63,590 nucleotides of DNA from Paenibacillus whitsoniae (GTDB lineage Bacteria > Bacillota > Bacilli > Paenibacillales > NBRC-103111). Below, one piece after another: positions 41,470 to 50,474 of this stretch (position 1 is the first letter of the stretch; the number at the start of each line of letters is the position of its first letter). A model generated the notes under the pieces. The model ran no database searches. It was not told where the DNA came from and saw nothing but the letters and a program-made list of their open reading frames with translations. Location of the stretch: assembly GCF_003955665.1 (NCBI RefSeq), contig NZ_RXHU01000023.1, positions 1-63,590 on the forward strand. Reading direction: 5' to 3'. Position numbers and translations under genes: made by a program.

Positions 41470-42279
41470 GTGCAGCAAGCGATAGCCGTACTGGACTCCG
41501 GAGTCGGAGGATTAACTGTAGTCAAAGAAGTGTTGAAACAGCTGCCCCATGAAAAAGTCATCTATTTTGGCGATACGGCTAGAAGTCCATATGGTCCGCG
41601 AGAAGCAGGCGAGGTTCGCATGTTCACCAGGCAAATCGTCGATTATTTACTGCAATTCCAGCCTAAAATGATTGTCATTGCCTGCAACACGGCGACGGCC
41701 GTCGCTATTGAGGATATTCGCGCGCGTGTCTCCATCCCCGTCATCGGCGTGATCTCGCCGGGGGCCAGAGCTGCGATCAAATCGACGCGAAGCGGCATCG
41801 TCGGCGTCATTGGAACGGATGGCACGATCCGCAGCAAAGCGTACGAAAAAGCGCTCAGATCGATTTCGCCGGAGGTTGAAGTCTACAGCGAAGCGTGCCC
41901 GCTGCTTGCGCCTTTTGTGGAGCAAGGGCTTTTCAGCGAGGGCAATGCGCGTTCGATCGTAGAGCAATCCTTGTTTCAACTGAGAGATAAACCGATCGAT
42001 TGTCTGATCTTGGGCTGTACGCATTATCCGTTTCTGTCCGACTCCATCTCATATGTGATGGGACCGGAGGTGACGCTGATTTCATCAGCGGATGAAACGG
42101 TGCGGGATATTCAATTGATTCTGCAGCAGAGAAACATGCTTGCGCCCGCCAATCATCTGCCTGTGCATCAGTTTTTCTGCAGCGGGGAACCGACTGTATT
42201 CAAGGAAATCGCCCAAAACTGGCTGCGTGAGGAAATGGCGCTGATGCCGTTCGTCTGGCAGGTTCCACAGTTCCTGTAA
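41470..42279 (+). CDS. murI: Glutamate racemase
   Basis: This 269-residue enzyme converts L- to D-glutamate for peptidoglycan. The two catalytic cysteines are in VIACNTATAVA near 74 and LILGCTHYPFL near 185. It also has IAVLDSGVGGLTVVKEVLKQ at the start and YFGDTARSPYGPR near 31. The start is GTG with AAGGAAG upstream. It is followed by an M14 peptidase probably also acting on cell-wall peptides. Confidence 0.96.
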   Translation: MQQAIAVLDSGVGGLTVVKEVLKQLPHEKVIYFGDTARSPYGPREAGEVRMFTRQIVDYLLQFQPKMIVIACNTATAVAIEDIRARVSIPVIGVISPGARAAIKSTRSGIVGVIGTDGTIRSKAYEKALRSISPEVEVYSEACPLLAPFVEQGLFSEGNARSIVEQSLFQLRDKPIDCLILGCTHYPFLSDSISYVMGPEVTLISSADETVRDIQLILQQRNMLAPANHLPVHQFFCSGEPTVFKEIAQNWLREEMALMPFVWQVPQFL

Positions 42280-42453
42280 TAGCGGGGTTGGAGATAGCAG
42301 CATGGCCGACATCGATGTTGAATTGGATGAAATAGACCCGGAAGGGTCTATTTTCATTTGCGACCACCTGTTTTTCACAGGCGTCACCGCATGTTTTCCA
42401 GCGCTGGGGCATATGCATAACTTTACCAAAAGAAAGCCTGTGAGGTGGTCCGA

Positions 42454-43329
42454 ATGCTGGGATACGGATATGAGCGGTTGAGCAACGAGCTCGGTCGGTT
42501 GAATAAAATATATCCATTCGTTCAAATCGCAACGATCGGCAAAAGCGTCATGGGCCGGGAGATTTACGTTCTCCGGATCGGATACGGGGCAAGGTGCATT
42601 CATGTGAATGCCGGCATGCATGCCAACGAATGGATCACGACGCCGCTGCTGATGCAGTTCGTTGAAGAGACAGCTTGCGCTTATGCGCGGGGAACTGCGC
42701 TGCGGGGCAGCAACATCCGGCGGTTGCTGGCCGACAACACCCTTTGGGTCGTTCCAATGGTGAACCCTGACGGTGTGGAGCTCGTGCTGCAAGGGCTTAC
42801 GCCGGAGCATCCTTATTATGAGCAGCTGCTGGAGTGGAACGGAGGCTCTGCGGATGTTATACATTGGAAGGCGAACATTCGCGGCGTGGACCTGAACGAT
42901 CAGTTTCCGGCGCACTGGGAGGAGGAGAAAGCGCGGCGGGAGCACGACCGTCCGGGACCGCGCGATTACGGCGGAGAGGCGCCTCTTAGTGAGCCGGAGG
43001 CGGCCGCTTTGGCCGCTTTTACGAGCAGTCAAAGCTTTGACTTTGTCATCGCGCTGCATACGCAGGGCCGGGAAATCTATTGGAACTACCGCGATTATGA
43101 GCCGGCGGAGTCGGAATGTATGGCGGATCGGCTCGCGCTGGCCAGCGGATATGAGGCGGTGAAATTGACCGGCAGCGACGCGGGCTATAAGGATTGGTTC
43201 ATCGAGCAATTCCGGCGGCCCGGCTTCACGGTGGAGATCGGTTTCGGCGTCAATCCGCTGCCGATCGAGACGTTTTCCAAGCTGTACGATGAGCTGGCGC
43301 CGATCCTGCTGACGGCAATGGAGATATAG
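42454..43329 (+). CDS. M14 family zinc carboxypeptidase (gamma-D-glutamyl-meso-diaminopimelate peptidase-like)
   Basis: This 291-residue metallopeptidase has the HxxE zinc pair in HVNAGMHANEWITTPLLM near residue 57 and the catalytic Glu in FTVEIGFGVNPLP near 265. The opening LGYGYERLSNELGRLNKIYP is the usual N-terminal helix of the gamma-D-glutamyl-diaminopimelate endopeptidase I/MpaA branch. No signal peptide suggests a cytoplasmic role in cell-wall peptide recycling. GAGGTGG precedes the ATG at 42454. It follows murI, and both act on D-Glu-containing peptides. Confidence 0.88.
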   Translation: MLGYGYERLSNELGRLNKIYPFVQIATIGKSVMGREIYVLRIGYGARCIHVNAGMHANEWITTPLLMQFVEETACAYARGTALRGSNIRRLLADNTLWVVPMVNPDGVELVLQGLTPEHPYYEQLLEWNGGSADVIHWKANIRGVDLNDQFPAHWEEEKARREHDRPGPRDYGGEAPLSEPEAAALAAFTSSQSFDFVIALHTQGREIYWNYRDYEPAESECMADRLALASGYEAVKLTGSDAGYKDWFIEQFRRPGFTVEIGFGVNPLPIETFSKLYDELAPILLTAMEI

Positions 43330-43441
43330 AACGCGGCAGCGCCGCCCAAGACAAGATGCAGCAAGTTGCGCCTCAGCCTGATGAACCGTTCAGCCTGGCC
43401 TTCATATACTGGAGAAGGAAGCAGAGAGGGAGGCGTAGGCG

Positions 43442-43657
43442 ATGGCACCACCGAAAGGGAAAGGCAAATCGGCGGCGAAGAAGAAAAAGGAACCTTCAAG
43501 CCGGATACAGTATACGATGCGTATTGTGGAGTCTGCGACGTGCGCAGTCTGTAAGACGCCTTGTGCAAGAGGCATGAGGTATTTAGAAAAGATGTCGGAG
43601 CCCGGCGCCGTGGGCAAAGGCGTTCCTTGCATTTTGACGCGAAAACAGGTTAACTGA
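43442..43657 (+). CDS. Small basic Cys-motif protein, unknown function
   Basis: This 71-residue protein has a Lys-rich N-terminus (KGKGKSAAKKKKEPSS) followed by a CAVCKTPCARG cluster and one later Cys, which could bind zinc. GGGAGG lies ahead of the ATG, so it is probably translated. It lies between the M14 peptidase and a terminator. No family recognised. Confidence 0.65.
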   Translation: MAPPKGKGKSAAKKKKEPSSRIQYTMRIVESATCAVCKTPCARGMRYLEKMSEPGAVGKGVPCILTRKQVN

Positions 43658-43665
43658 GACGGAAG

Positions 43666-43697
43666 ATCCGCACCTTGGCCGAGGGAGCGGATTTTTT
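43666..43697 (+). terminator. Terminator after the small Cys-motif gene
   Basis: ATCCGC-CCTTGG-type stem pairs with GAGG-GCGGAT and is followed by TTTTTT. Confidence 0.75.
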
Positions 43698-43811
43698 GGC
43701 ATATCCGTGTATCCGTAAATAAAAAAGAAGCCCCGAGTCCAGTGTCTGGAACGGTGCTTCCGTTAATGTGCTGCTCGAGTCCGCTGTTCAACAAATCGAA
43801 CAATCGAACAA

Positions 43812-43991
43812 TTAATGGTTAGGGGCAATTAATTTATCGGCAATGGATTGTTTCAGTTTCTTGATCGCGTCGGTCTCGAGCTTGTGGTTGGCATTAAATT
43901 TGGCACCTGTCAATGCAAGCGCTTCCTTAACCGTCATTTCCACGTGAATAATTTCTTCGCCGTGAGGAATTTGAACGTTGCTATTAGCCAT
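43812..43991 (-). CDS. 59-residue small protein, unknown function
   Basis: The minus strand encodes a 59-residue protein beginning MANSNVQIPHGEEIIHVEMT, with AKFNANHKLETDAIKKLKQS in the second half. TAGGAGTGATG lies ahead of the ATG, a good site. It is soluble and helical at the C-terminus; I do not recognise the family. It stands alone beside the repeat-rich gap. Confidence 0.65.
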   Translation of the reverse strand: MANSNVQIPHGEEIIHVEMTVKEALALTGAKFNANHKLETDAIKKLKQSIADKLIAPNH

Positions 43992-44342
43992 TTTTCATCA
44001 CTCCTATGTCAACTTTTTGAAGTGAAAACCTTGATTTTACGCACTTTTAATATAACACATCATGTAAGGTTATGCAAGAGAAATACGTGCCTATTTTTGA
44101 CGTTTGCTCTAATTATTTTCTAGCAAGAACAGACAAGTTCTCCTTTTTATTGTGGTGTTAAAGTCGACGGTTTATACATGCTTGCTGACGGTAGGCAAGT
44201 TGAGAAAGAATATGCTTAGGAGCTTGTGCAATCATAAGAAGGAGCAATGTGGTCAGATTAAGGCGTTAGTCTGTGTCACAAACTGCCGACAACAGGTGAG
44301 CCAGTCGGTATCAAGCCAAATAAGCGGCTGGGCTGGTAATGG

Positions 44343-44523
44343 ACTGGAAAAGCTCCAGTTCATTTCGTCTGGAAACGGCTTCGATGCCAGCTGAACTGGA
44401 AAAACTCCAGTTGATTTAAGCCGTTTTCGGTGAAAGGCAGATAAACGGGCAAATGTAATGGAGGAATTCCAGTTCAGTCCCTCGATTTGGTCGAAAATGC
44501 GAAAATGTAATGGAGAAATTCCA
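44343..44523. repeat. Four spaced TGGA-N5-TCCA inverted repeats
   Basis: ACTGGA-aaagc-TCCAGT (44343), AACTGGA-aaaac-TCCAGTT (44394), TGGA-ggaat-TCCA (44459) and TGGA-gaaat-TCCA (44511) recur at 51-65-base intervals. The last two share the context AATGTAATGGAG and CCAGTTCA. Confidence 0.7.
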
Positions 44524-44560
44524 GTTCATTGAGGTGCGGCGTGGTGTGGAGGGAAGGGAA

Positions 44561-44692
44561 GGAAAGGGTAGCTGGTGGAGTAGGATGGAAGAGTCGAGCG
44601 CGAAGGGAAGGGTAGCTGGTGGAGCAGGATGGAAGAGTCGAGCACGAAGGGAAGGTAGCTGGTGGAGTAGGATGGAAGAGGCGAGCACGAAG
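44561..44692. repeat. Three tandem copies of a 43-45-base repeat
   Basis: Units at 44561-44605, 44606-44649 and 44650-44692 each run from GGAA(A)GG through GTAGCTGGTGGAG and AGGATGGAAGAG to CGAG-CGAAG, differing by a few bases and single-base deletions. Confidence 0.8.
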
Positions 44693-45059
44693 GGACTGAG
44701 GGTCGAGAGGCAGGTAGAGTGTCGAGGAAGGAGAAGCCAGAGGGTCGAGCGGGGGCAAGAGTGGCGTCGAGCACAGAGAAGTCAGAAGGTCGAGCAAAGT
44801 CATGTATGTGGGGGAGCGCTACTGTGATAATTTTTCCGAATTGCTGGGCATGAACGCCAAAAAAGCTTGCCGCCACCCGAGGAAGACTGGGTAGAGCGGC
44901 AAGTTTTGTGAGCGGGATGTTGGCAGGTTAGCGAAAACTATTTATTGAGGGTGGGAAGGGAATCCAGAACTAGCTAGTGACAAACAGGGAAGCTGGTAAG
45001 CAACCGAATCCAAAACGAACCTGAGTGTTGCAAGTATGGGCTTACAGTCGTTGAAATAT

Positions 45060-45185
45060 GCACTCTTCGAGTGCTTATGAACGAGATATGGCGCTCCAGC
45101 AGCTGAATAAGCACTCCGCGAGTGCTTATTGGCCGAAATCCGGCGCTTAATGGCTGAATAAGCACTCCCCGAGTGCTTATTCAGC
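45060..45185. repeat. Three related palindromes with GCACTC/GAGTGC core
   Basis: GCACTC-ttc-GAGTGC (45060-45074), AATAAGCACTC-cgc-GAGTGCTTATT (45106-45130) and GCTGAATAAGCACTC-ccc-GAGTGCTTATTCAGC (45153-45185) lie 46-47 bases apart. All have three-base loops, and stem length rises from 6 to 11 to 15 pairs. Confidence 0.85.
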
Positions 45186-45243
45186 TTAGCGCGCAGCTTA
45201 ACCGGACAACATTGGCGGGAGCCCCACCCGCTTATAATCTTGC

Positions 45244-47490
45244 TTAGGCGTAGCAGCGCAATTCGACAATCTCGGCCTGCGGCGCGCCATTTGTCGCCGA
45301 GACGACGATGCGCAGCTTGCTGGCCGCAACGGCTTGAGGCAGTTCATGCACATGGTGGCGCGTATGGTTGCCGTTCACTTCCACAAGCGTCTGCCACTCG
45401 GAGTCTGTCAATGCTTGAACGGCATAGCTTTGCACCAGCTCCGGAATCGCCTCAAACTCAGTGCGATGGTGATGCAGGTTGATCAAATCTTCATTGACGT
45501 CATCGTTGAACGTTAAGTGCACTGTACGAATCGTTTGTGGCGCGCTCCAGCTCGCTTCCAGCCACTCTTCGCCCCGGTCCCCGAAGGTTGCCGAAGACCA
45601 GAGGTGCGGGCCACCAAATGGGCGTTTAAAGCCGTCTGCTGCTTTGCTCGGAAGGAAAGCAGATGTCGGCGACGCAAGCCGGAAGCAGATCGGCTTCCGA
45701 ACAAGTCCGCGCTGCGTCCAATCGATGACGGGCTGTGTATGGTGCATATCGCCAAAATCGGCGGTGTCGCCCGCGGCGCTGTATTGGAAGAGCAGCACGC
45801 CCGACTGCGGCCTGTCGGAGACGTGTAAAACCACATATGCGTTGCTGCGCACAATAATAAAGGCGTTCTGCGGCACCTCCGGCTGCCACTGGAGATCGGC
45901 CTTCACCCATTTGCCGGAACCGGCCTCAATGGCAATATCCACTGCCGCGATTCGCGTATGCGGCACATAGTTTTGCGGCTTGCCGGTGCTCCACAGCTCG
46001 ACGGTCAACGTCGTCGCCTGCGCTGCGTCAAGCAGCAGCTCAAGGCCGTCGATCGCCGGGTCTGCCGGCACGACGAGGCCGACGTGCTTCTCGAGCGGGA
46101 GCGTGCCCGCCGAGTTTTCGAGCGCAAGCCGCGTCAGCGCGCTCGACGCGCTCAGTTCCGCACGAAGCACGAGGTCGGCTTCGTCTTGATTGCGCACGCC
46201 GAGGACCGAAGCGTCCTGGCGCAGCAACGTCTGCTGCAGTTCGCCAAGATGCGAGCTGTACAGCTCACGCGGCGTGATGCCCTTCGCCGCGGCGAGGGCT
46301 GCACCCGTGCCGGCGGCTTCGCCGATGACTGCGCAGGTCGCCATGACCCGCGTCGTGCCAAACGCCACGTGCGAGGCGGAGATGTTGCGGCCTGCCATCA
46401 ACATGTTGTTCACGTTGACGGAGTAGAGTGAACGGAACGGAATATGGTAGCTGCCGTCCATATGCATATGTTTGGAGCCGCTCTCTGTGGCGTACATGCC
46501 TTGCGGCGGGTGCAGGTCGATCGACCAGCCGCCGAAGGCGACGCGGTCTTCGAATTCACGCTGCGCAATCACATCGTTCTGATTGAGCACGTAGTCGCCG
46601 ACAAAGCGGCGGTATTCCCGTTTGCCCGGGATGGAACCGATCCATTCCAGGGTCAAGTTCTCGGCGTCGAATTGGCCGGAGTTTTTGATGTAATCCCAAA
46701 TGCCGTAAATCACGGAGGAGAGCTCGTCGCGAATGCGCTCATTGTCATGCACGGTATCGAGTTCGCCGCCCCATTCGATCCACCAGTAAGCGCAGCCGTT
46801 GTCGCCGCTGCGAATCACACGGCGCATCGGAATCGTCGTCTGCGTAATGTCTTTGGCGAAGCTGGGCGGGATGTATTTGACCGGGCGGCCGACATCTTTG
46901 GTGTAGAACAGCAGCGTGCTGCCGAGCGTGATGTCGTCCGGGACAAGCGGCGCCCATTCTTCATTGAATTCGGACTGCGCTTCGCGCCCGATCCGGTATT
47001 TCGCGCCGGCCAGGAAACCGACGAGCCCGTCACCAGTGCAGTCGAGGAACATCCGGCTTTCGAAACGGATACGGCGCTCGGAGCCCATCATCCAGCCGGT
47101 GACCGCATGAATGGTGCGGTTGTCTTCATCGCCGGAGGCATCCACTTCATGGACGTCCGTGTTGAGGAAAAGCGTGATATTGGGCTCCGCTTTCACCTTT
47201 TCCAAGACGACGAGATCCCAGAAGTAAGGATTCCCGTCAATGTTCCGATATTGGTTCTCGACGAATAACTCGCCCATGATCCCGGTTTCCCGCGCGTTGC
47301 GGTGCACGCCGTGCGACGTTGCGCCGCACACCCAGACGCGCACTTCGCTGGAGGCGTTGCCGCCGAGGACAGGGCGGTTTTGCACAAGGGAGACGGTTTG
47401 GCCTAATCGTGCAGCTGCAATGGCTGCGCATACACCGGCAAGGCCTCCGCCAATGACAGTAATATCGGATACAACGGTTTCGTTTCGCAT
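45244..47490 (-). CDS. FAD-dependent oxidoreductase with C-terminal carbohydrate-binding-like region
   Basis: This 748-residue protein has an N-terminal FAD-binding region: DITVIGGGLAGVCAAIAAAR at about 8-27 and a GGNASSEVRVWVCGA segment near 43. FLDCTGDGLVGFLAGAKYR lies near 143 and GRNISASHVAFGTTRVMATC near 370. These belong to the FAD-dependent oxidoreductase group often found with sugar-utilisation genes. The last 250 residues look like beta-sandwich modules (discoidin/F5-F8 type: GDRGEEWLEASWSAPQTIRT). GAGGTG precedes the ATG at 47490; the open frame upstream is AT-rich leader. Substrate unknown. Confidence 0.8.
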   Translation of the reverse strand: MRNETVVSDITVIGGGLAGVCAAIAAARLGQTVSLVQNRPVLGGNASSEVRVWVCGATSHGVHRNARETGIMGELFVENQYRNIDGNPYFWDLVVLEKVKAEPNITLFLNTDVHEVDASGDEDNRTIHAVTGWMMGSERRIRFESRMFLDCTGDGLVGFLAGAKYRIGREAQSEFNEEWAPLVPDDITLGSTLLFYTKDVGRPVKYIPPSFAKDITQTTIPMRRVIRSGDNGCAYWWIEWGGELDTVHDNERIRDELSSVIYGIWDYIKNSGQFDAENLTLEWIGSIPGKREYRRFVGDYVLNQNDVIAQREFEDRVAFGGWSIDLHPPQGMYATESGSKHMHMDGSYHIPFRSLYSVNVNNMLMAGRNISASHVAFGTTRVMATCAVIGEAAGTGAALAAAKGITPRELYSSHLGELQQTLLRQDASVLGVRNQDEADLVLRAELSASSALTRLALENSAGTLPLEKHVGLVVPADPAIDGLELLLDAAQATTLTVELWSTGKPQNYVPHTRIAAVDIAIEAGSGKWVKADLQWQPEVPQNAFIIVRSNAYVVLHVSDRPQSGVLLFQYSAAGDTADFGDMHHTQPVIDWTQRGLVRKPICFRLASPTSAFLPSKAADGFKRPFGGPHLWSSATFGDRGEEWLEASWSAPQTIRTVHLTFNDDVNEDLINLHHHRTEFEAIPELVQSYAVQALTDSEWQTLVEVNGNHTRHHVHELPQAVAASKLRIVVSATNGAPQAEIVELRCYA

Positions 47491-47680
47491 GTTCAGCACC
47501 TCGGGAATGAAATAGTAGATATCTATACTTTCATTGTAGAGGAGAAGTTTTTCTTTTAACATGCAGTAAGTTACAAGTGGCATATACTTAATTTCACTTA
47601 CTTCAAACATAGTGAGCAACAAAAAAAACTCTGACCTCTTTGCCCAAAGGCAAATAAATCAAGAGCTTAAATTAGAAGTA

Positions 47681-48793
47681 TTAAGGTCCTGTATACGGCA
47701 GCTTGCCTGGTGTATATTCATTCTCCGGCTTCCGGATCCAACGCTGCAAATAGCCTTGCGTATAGAGCGCCTTAATCAGGATGATCAGCACAGGGGACAG
47801 AATAACGCCGGCTACGCCGAAGAGCGACAGCGAGATGATCATGAACGCCAACGTTGTAAAAGCCGACACGCCGAGCGATTCGCCTGTAATTTTCGGCTCC
47901 ATAATTTGCCGTACGAGAATGACGACGAGCAGCACCGCGCTCAGCCAAATCGCCAACGTCGTGTTGCCGACGATGAACAGGTAGATGATCCAAGGGATGA
48001 ACAGCGTCGAGACTCCGAGGAGCGGCAGAACGTCGAAAATCGCGGCTAGCAGGGAAATTGAGAACGCATTATTGACGTTCAGCACGAGCAACGCGATGAA
48101 AATGACGATGAACGTCAGCGAGATCAGCTTGGCCTGGGCCTTAATATAGGAAACAATGCCTTTGACCACGTTTTCCTTAAGGAAAAAGAAAGCCGCTTTA
48201 AAGGTGTTGGGCGTTTTATCACTCGCTAATTTTTTCCAGGACTCAATCTCGATGCTTAAGAAGTAAGCCAGAATGATGCCGACAATGAAGTTGAACATGA
48301 ATGTGGAGAACGATGTCAGCGAAGCAACCAGGCCCGACAGGAAGGCGATAATCAGCTGCGAAGCTTTCCCGGCAAGCTGCCCCGCGTAATCCTTGGTTTT
48401 GGCGATCACATCCGGCGGAAGCGTCTGGAACTGCTCATTGAGTTCACTTAGTCTATGTACGAATTGTTCATTGAAAATAGCCTGATATTCGTTGATCTTG
48501 TTCGCTAGGCTCAGGATTTGGCTTGTAAAAATAACCGCAGCGCCGGCGACAGCGCCGAGAATGATGAGAACGAAAAGGAGCGTCGATATCGCCGAAGCGA
48601 TGGACTTGCGCATTCCTTTCCGATGCAGGAACCGAGCCAAAGGCTCGATCATCATATAGATGACCAGAGCCAAAAAGATCGGCGTCGCAATGGCGTACAA
48701 GTAGCTGAATAGCAGCATAAAAAGATAGACCGTGAGAACGATGAGCGCAATGTCAAATACCGTTCGCCAATATTTCTTGTAAAAAGAAATCAT
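47681..48793 (-). CDS. AI-2E family transporter (PerM/YtvI-like)
   Basis: This 370-residue membrane protein has about eight helices and the family's conserved late region: IFDVLPLLGVSTLFIPWIIY near 257 and VRQIMEPKITGESLGVSAFT near 310. Members include AI-2 exporter TqsA and several proteins of other or unknown function, so the substrate is open. GGAGGCACATGG precedes the ATG. It lies 14 bases downstream of map on the same strand. Confidence 0.9.
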   Translation of the reverse strand: MISFYKKYWRTVFDIALIVLTVYLFMLLFSYLYAIATPIFLALVIYMMIEPLARFLHRKGMRKSIASAISTLLFVLIILGAVAGAAVIFTSQILSLANKINEYQAIFNEQFVHRLSELNEQFQTLPPDVIAKTKDYAGQLAGKASQLIIAFLSGLVASLTSFSTFMFNFIVGIILAYFLSIEIESWKKLASDKTPNTFKAAFFFLKENVVKGIVSYIKAQAKLISLTFIVIFIALLVLNVNNAFSISLLAAIFDVLPLLGVSTLFIPWIIYLFIVGNTTLAIWLSAVLLVVILVRQIMEPKITGESLGVSAFTTLAFMIISLSLFGVAGVILSPVLIILIKALYTQGYLQRWIRKPENEYTPGKLPYTGP

Positions 48794-48807
48794 CCATGTG
48801 CCTCCAT

Positions 48808-49557
48808 TTAGGATTGTTCAGTTAAAATGACCGGACCATTGCTTGTAATGGCGATCGTGTGTTCATATTGCGCCGACAAGGAACCGTCGACCGTGCGGGC
48901 AGTCCAGCCGTCCGCGTCCACTTTGGCATGATATTTGCCGACATTCAGCATCGGTTCGATGGTGAACACCATGCCTTCCTTGAGGCGAGGGCCTTTGCCG
49001 GCGGGGCCGTAGTGCGGCACCTGCGGCTCTTCATGCATCTCCGAGCCGATGCCATGCCCGATAAAATCCCGGACGACGGAGAACCCTTGCGACTCTGCGT
49101 ACACTTGGATGGCGTGAGAGACGTCGCCGATTCGGTTGCCCACAACGGCCATCTCGATGCCTTTGTAAAGCGATTCCTTGGTCACGCGCAGCAGCTTCTC
49201 CGCCACCGGCGAGATGTTACCTACCGCGTAGGACCATGCGGAGTCCGCCAGCCAGCCGTCGATGCGCACGACCATGTCGATGGTGACGATGTCGCCGTCC
49301 TGCAGCGGTTCTTTTTTCGGAAAGCCGTGGCAGATGACGTCATTGACCGATGCGCATGTCGCATACGGGTAGCCGTGATAGCCCTTCTGCTCAGGCGTCG
49401 CGCCGTGCTTGGCCAGGAAGCCTTCGACGAACTGATCGATTTCCCAGGAGGTGATGCCTGGACGGATCATTTTCGCGATTTCTTTATGGCAATCCGCCAG
49501 AATGCGGCCGGCTTTTCCCATCGCGGCAATTTGTTCTTTCGTTTTAATCGTAATCAT
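48808..49557 (-). CDS. map: Methionine aminopeptidase, type I
   Basis: This 249-residue metallopeptidase removes N-terminal Met. Metal ligands are visible in VTIDMVVRIDGWLADSAWSY (two Asp, near 97-108), FIGHGIGSEMHEEPQVPHYG (His near 171) and FTIEPMLNVG (Glu near 204), plus the final Glu in SAQYEHTIAI near 235. I chose the ATG at 49557, nine bases after AAGGAG. As a stand-alone copy away from the ribosomal protein operon it is probably a second map gene, as many Bacillales have. Confidence 0.95.
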   Translation of the reverse strand: MITIKTKEQIAAMGKAGRILADCHKEIAKMIRPGITSWEIDQFVEGFLAKHGATPEQKGYHGYPYATCASVNDVICHGFPKKEPLQDGDIVTIDMVVRIDGWLADSAWSYAVGNISPVAEKLLRVTKESLYKGIEMAVVGNRIGDVSHAIQVYAESQGFSVVRDFIGHGIGSEMHEEPQVPHYGPAGKGPRLKEGMVFTIEPMLNVGKYHAKVDADGWTARTVDGSLSAQYEHTIAITSNGPVILTEQS

Positions 49558-49595
49558 GAAGTCCAACTCCTTGTAGATAAGTCCTTAAAAGCTCA

Positions 49596-49955
49596 TTATG
49601 TCCATTTGGCGGACCATAGCTTCATCTCTTTAATAATTTGATGCAAATCCTGCCCCTTTGGTGTCAACGTATATTCGACCGTTACAGGTACGGTTGGGAA
49701 GGCTGTACGCTCCAATACTCCATGCTCTTCCAGGTGGCGGAGAATGTCAGTCAGCGACTTTGGCGAAATGCCGGCAATTTGCCGCTGCAGCTCACCGAAT
49801 CGTCTCGTGCCGCAGAACAGTTCGCGCAATACTAAGAAAGCCCATTTGCCGCCGATGACTTCGAGTGTGCGTTCAATGGAGCATTCGATTTCTTTTGGAA
49901 TTTTGGGCACATAATTGCTCAGCGGCGCTACTTTCTCATTTTCAAGGGTTGACAA
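49596..49955 (-). CDS. HxlR family transcriptional regulator
   Basis: This 119-residue winged-helix regulator is of the HxlR/MarR-like type: ECSIERTLEVIGGKWAFLVL near 22-41, then RRFGELQRQIAGISPKSLTD with the recognition helix, then a LEEHGVLERTAFPTVPVTVE wing. I favour a TTG at 49955 because AGGAAG lies eight bases upstream; the longer frame to 49991 lacks a site. The Cys near position 23 is at the place where redox-sensing HxlR proteins such as HypR carry theirs. It is divergent from the HesB-like gene, with a palindrome between. Confidence 0.85.
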   Translation of the reverse strand: MSTLENEKVAPLSNYVPKIPKEIECSIERTLEVIGGKWAFLVLRELFCGTRRFGELQRQIAGISPKSLTDILRHLEEHGVLERTAFPTVPVTVEYTLTPKGQDLHQIIKEMKLWSAKWT

Positions 49956-50000
49956 GGAAATCGCTTCCTTTCTATTCGAGAGGCAAGGCACTTACGCCAA

Positions 50001-50015
50001 GGTAAGTAAGTTACC
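50001..50015. promoter_or_regulatory. HxlR-type operator candidate (GGTAA-N5-TTACC)
   Basis: GGTAA GTAAG TTACC is a perfect inverted repeat of the TTAC/GTAA type reported for HxlR-family operators. It lies 46 bases upstream of the regulator's start in the divergent intergenic region. Confidence 0.55.
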
Positions 50016-50171
50016 AATCTGAACTTAATTTGGGTTTGTCGTACTACTATGTATTTTATAGTTTGATCCTTGATTTAGCAATGCAATCCCATAGATCGAC
50101 AAGAGTTGATTTCGGCCTTCGGATTATTTACAATAGAAAATAAAATTTATCGTTCTCAGGAGATGTGTACT

Positions 50172-50474
50172 ATGAATGTCAAAATTTCTCGCAATGCAGC
50201 GAAAGTACTTCAAATGGAGCTCGACAAAGAAGAAAACAAAGGCCTGCTGGTTCGTGTGCAAGTGACGCACAAACACGGCGATCATGCGCACTATGGTCTT
50301 GGGCTTGACGATAAAACGGATAATGACGTTGTCGTAAGCACGGATAAAGGAATCGACGTTTTGCTGGAGTCAGGCGAGCCGCTGTTGGATGGCATTCGCA
50401 TCGATTACTTCTATATGCCGGAAGAAGGCTTCATGATTACGAACCCAAGCAAGGGGAACCACGGGGATCACTAA
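50172..50474 (+). CDS. HesB/IscA-like protein lacking the conserved cysteines
   Basis: This 100-residue protein has the HesB/YadR/YfhF fold: VKISRNAAKVLQMELDK at the start, GLLVRVQVTHKHGDHAHYGLG in the middle and IRIDYFYMPEEGFMITNP at the end. The C-terminal CGC/CGxC of true A-type iron-sulfur carriers is absent, so it does not carry a cluster in the standard way. AGGAG precedes the ATG at 50172. Its stop overlaps the next gene's ATG by one base (TAATG), so the pair is translationally coupled. Confidence 0.85.
   Translation: MNVKISRNAAKVLQMELDKEENKGLLVRVQVTHKHGDHAHYGLGLDDKTDNDVVVSTDKGIDVLLESGEPLLDGIRIDYFYMPEEGFMITNPSKGNHGDH

Larger units (their letters stand above)
44000..45243. other. Gene-poor 1.24-kb gap with repeats
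   Basis: No frame here has both a credible ribosome site and protein-like composition. The open frames seen at 44416-44876 come from tandem repeats. The gap holds TGGA/TCCA inverted repeats (44343-44523), a 43-45-base tandem repeat (44561-44692) and three palindromes (45060-45185). The first 300 bases show nothing I can name. Confidence 0.6.

Noticed and set aside
44343..44692. CRISPR array from the regularly spaced TGGA/TCCA units
   Set aside because: Only short cores are conserved, the intervening segments are themselves partly similar, and no cas genes are nearby.
44416..44876. Overlapping open frames rich in Ser/Leu/Pro on the minus strand and Glu/Gly on the plus strand
   Set aside because: They arise from the tandem repeat, have biased composition and lack ribosome sites.
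45244..47622. Long open frame start at 47622 for the FAD oxidoreductase
   Set aside because: The 44 extra residues are AT-rich with no family match, and a good GAGGTG site precedes the ATG at 47490, just before the FAD-binding motif.
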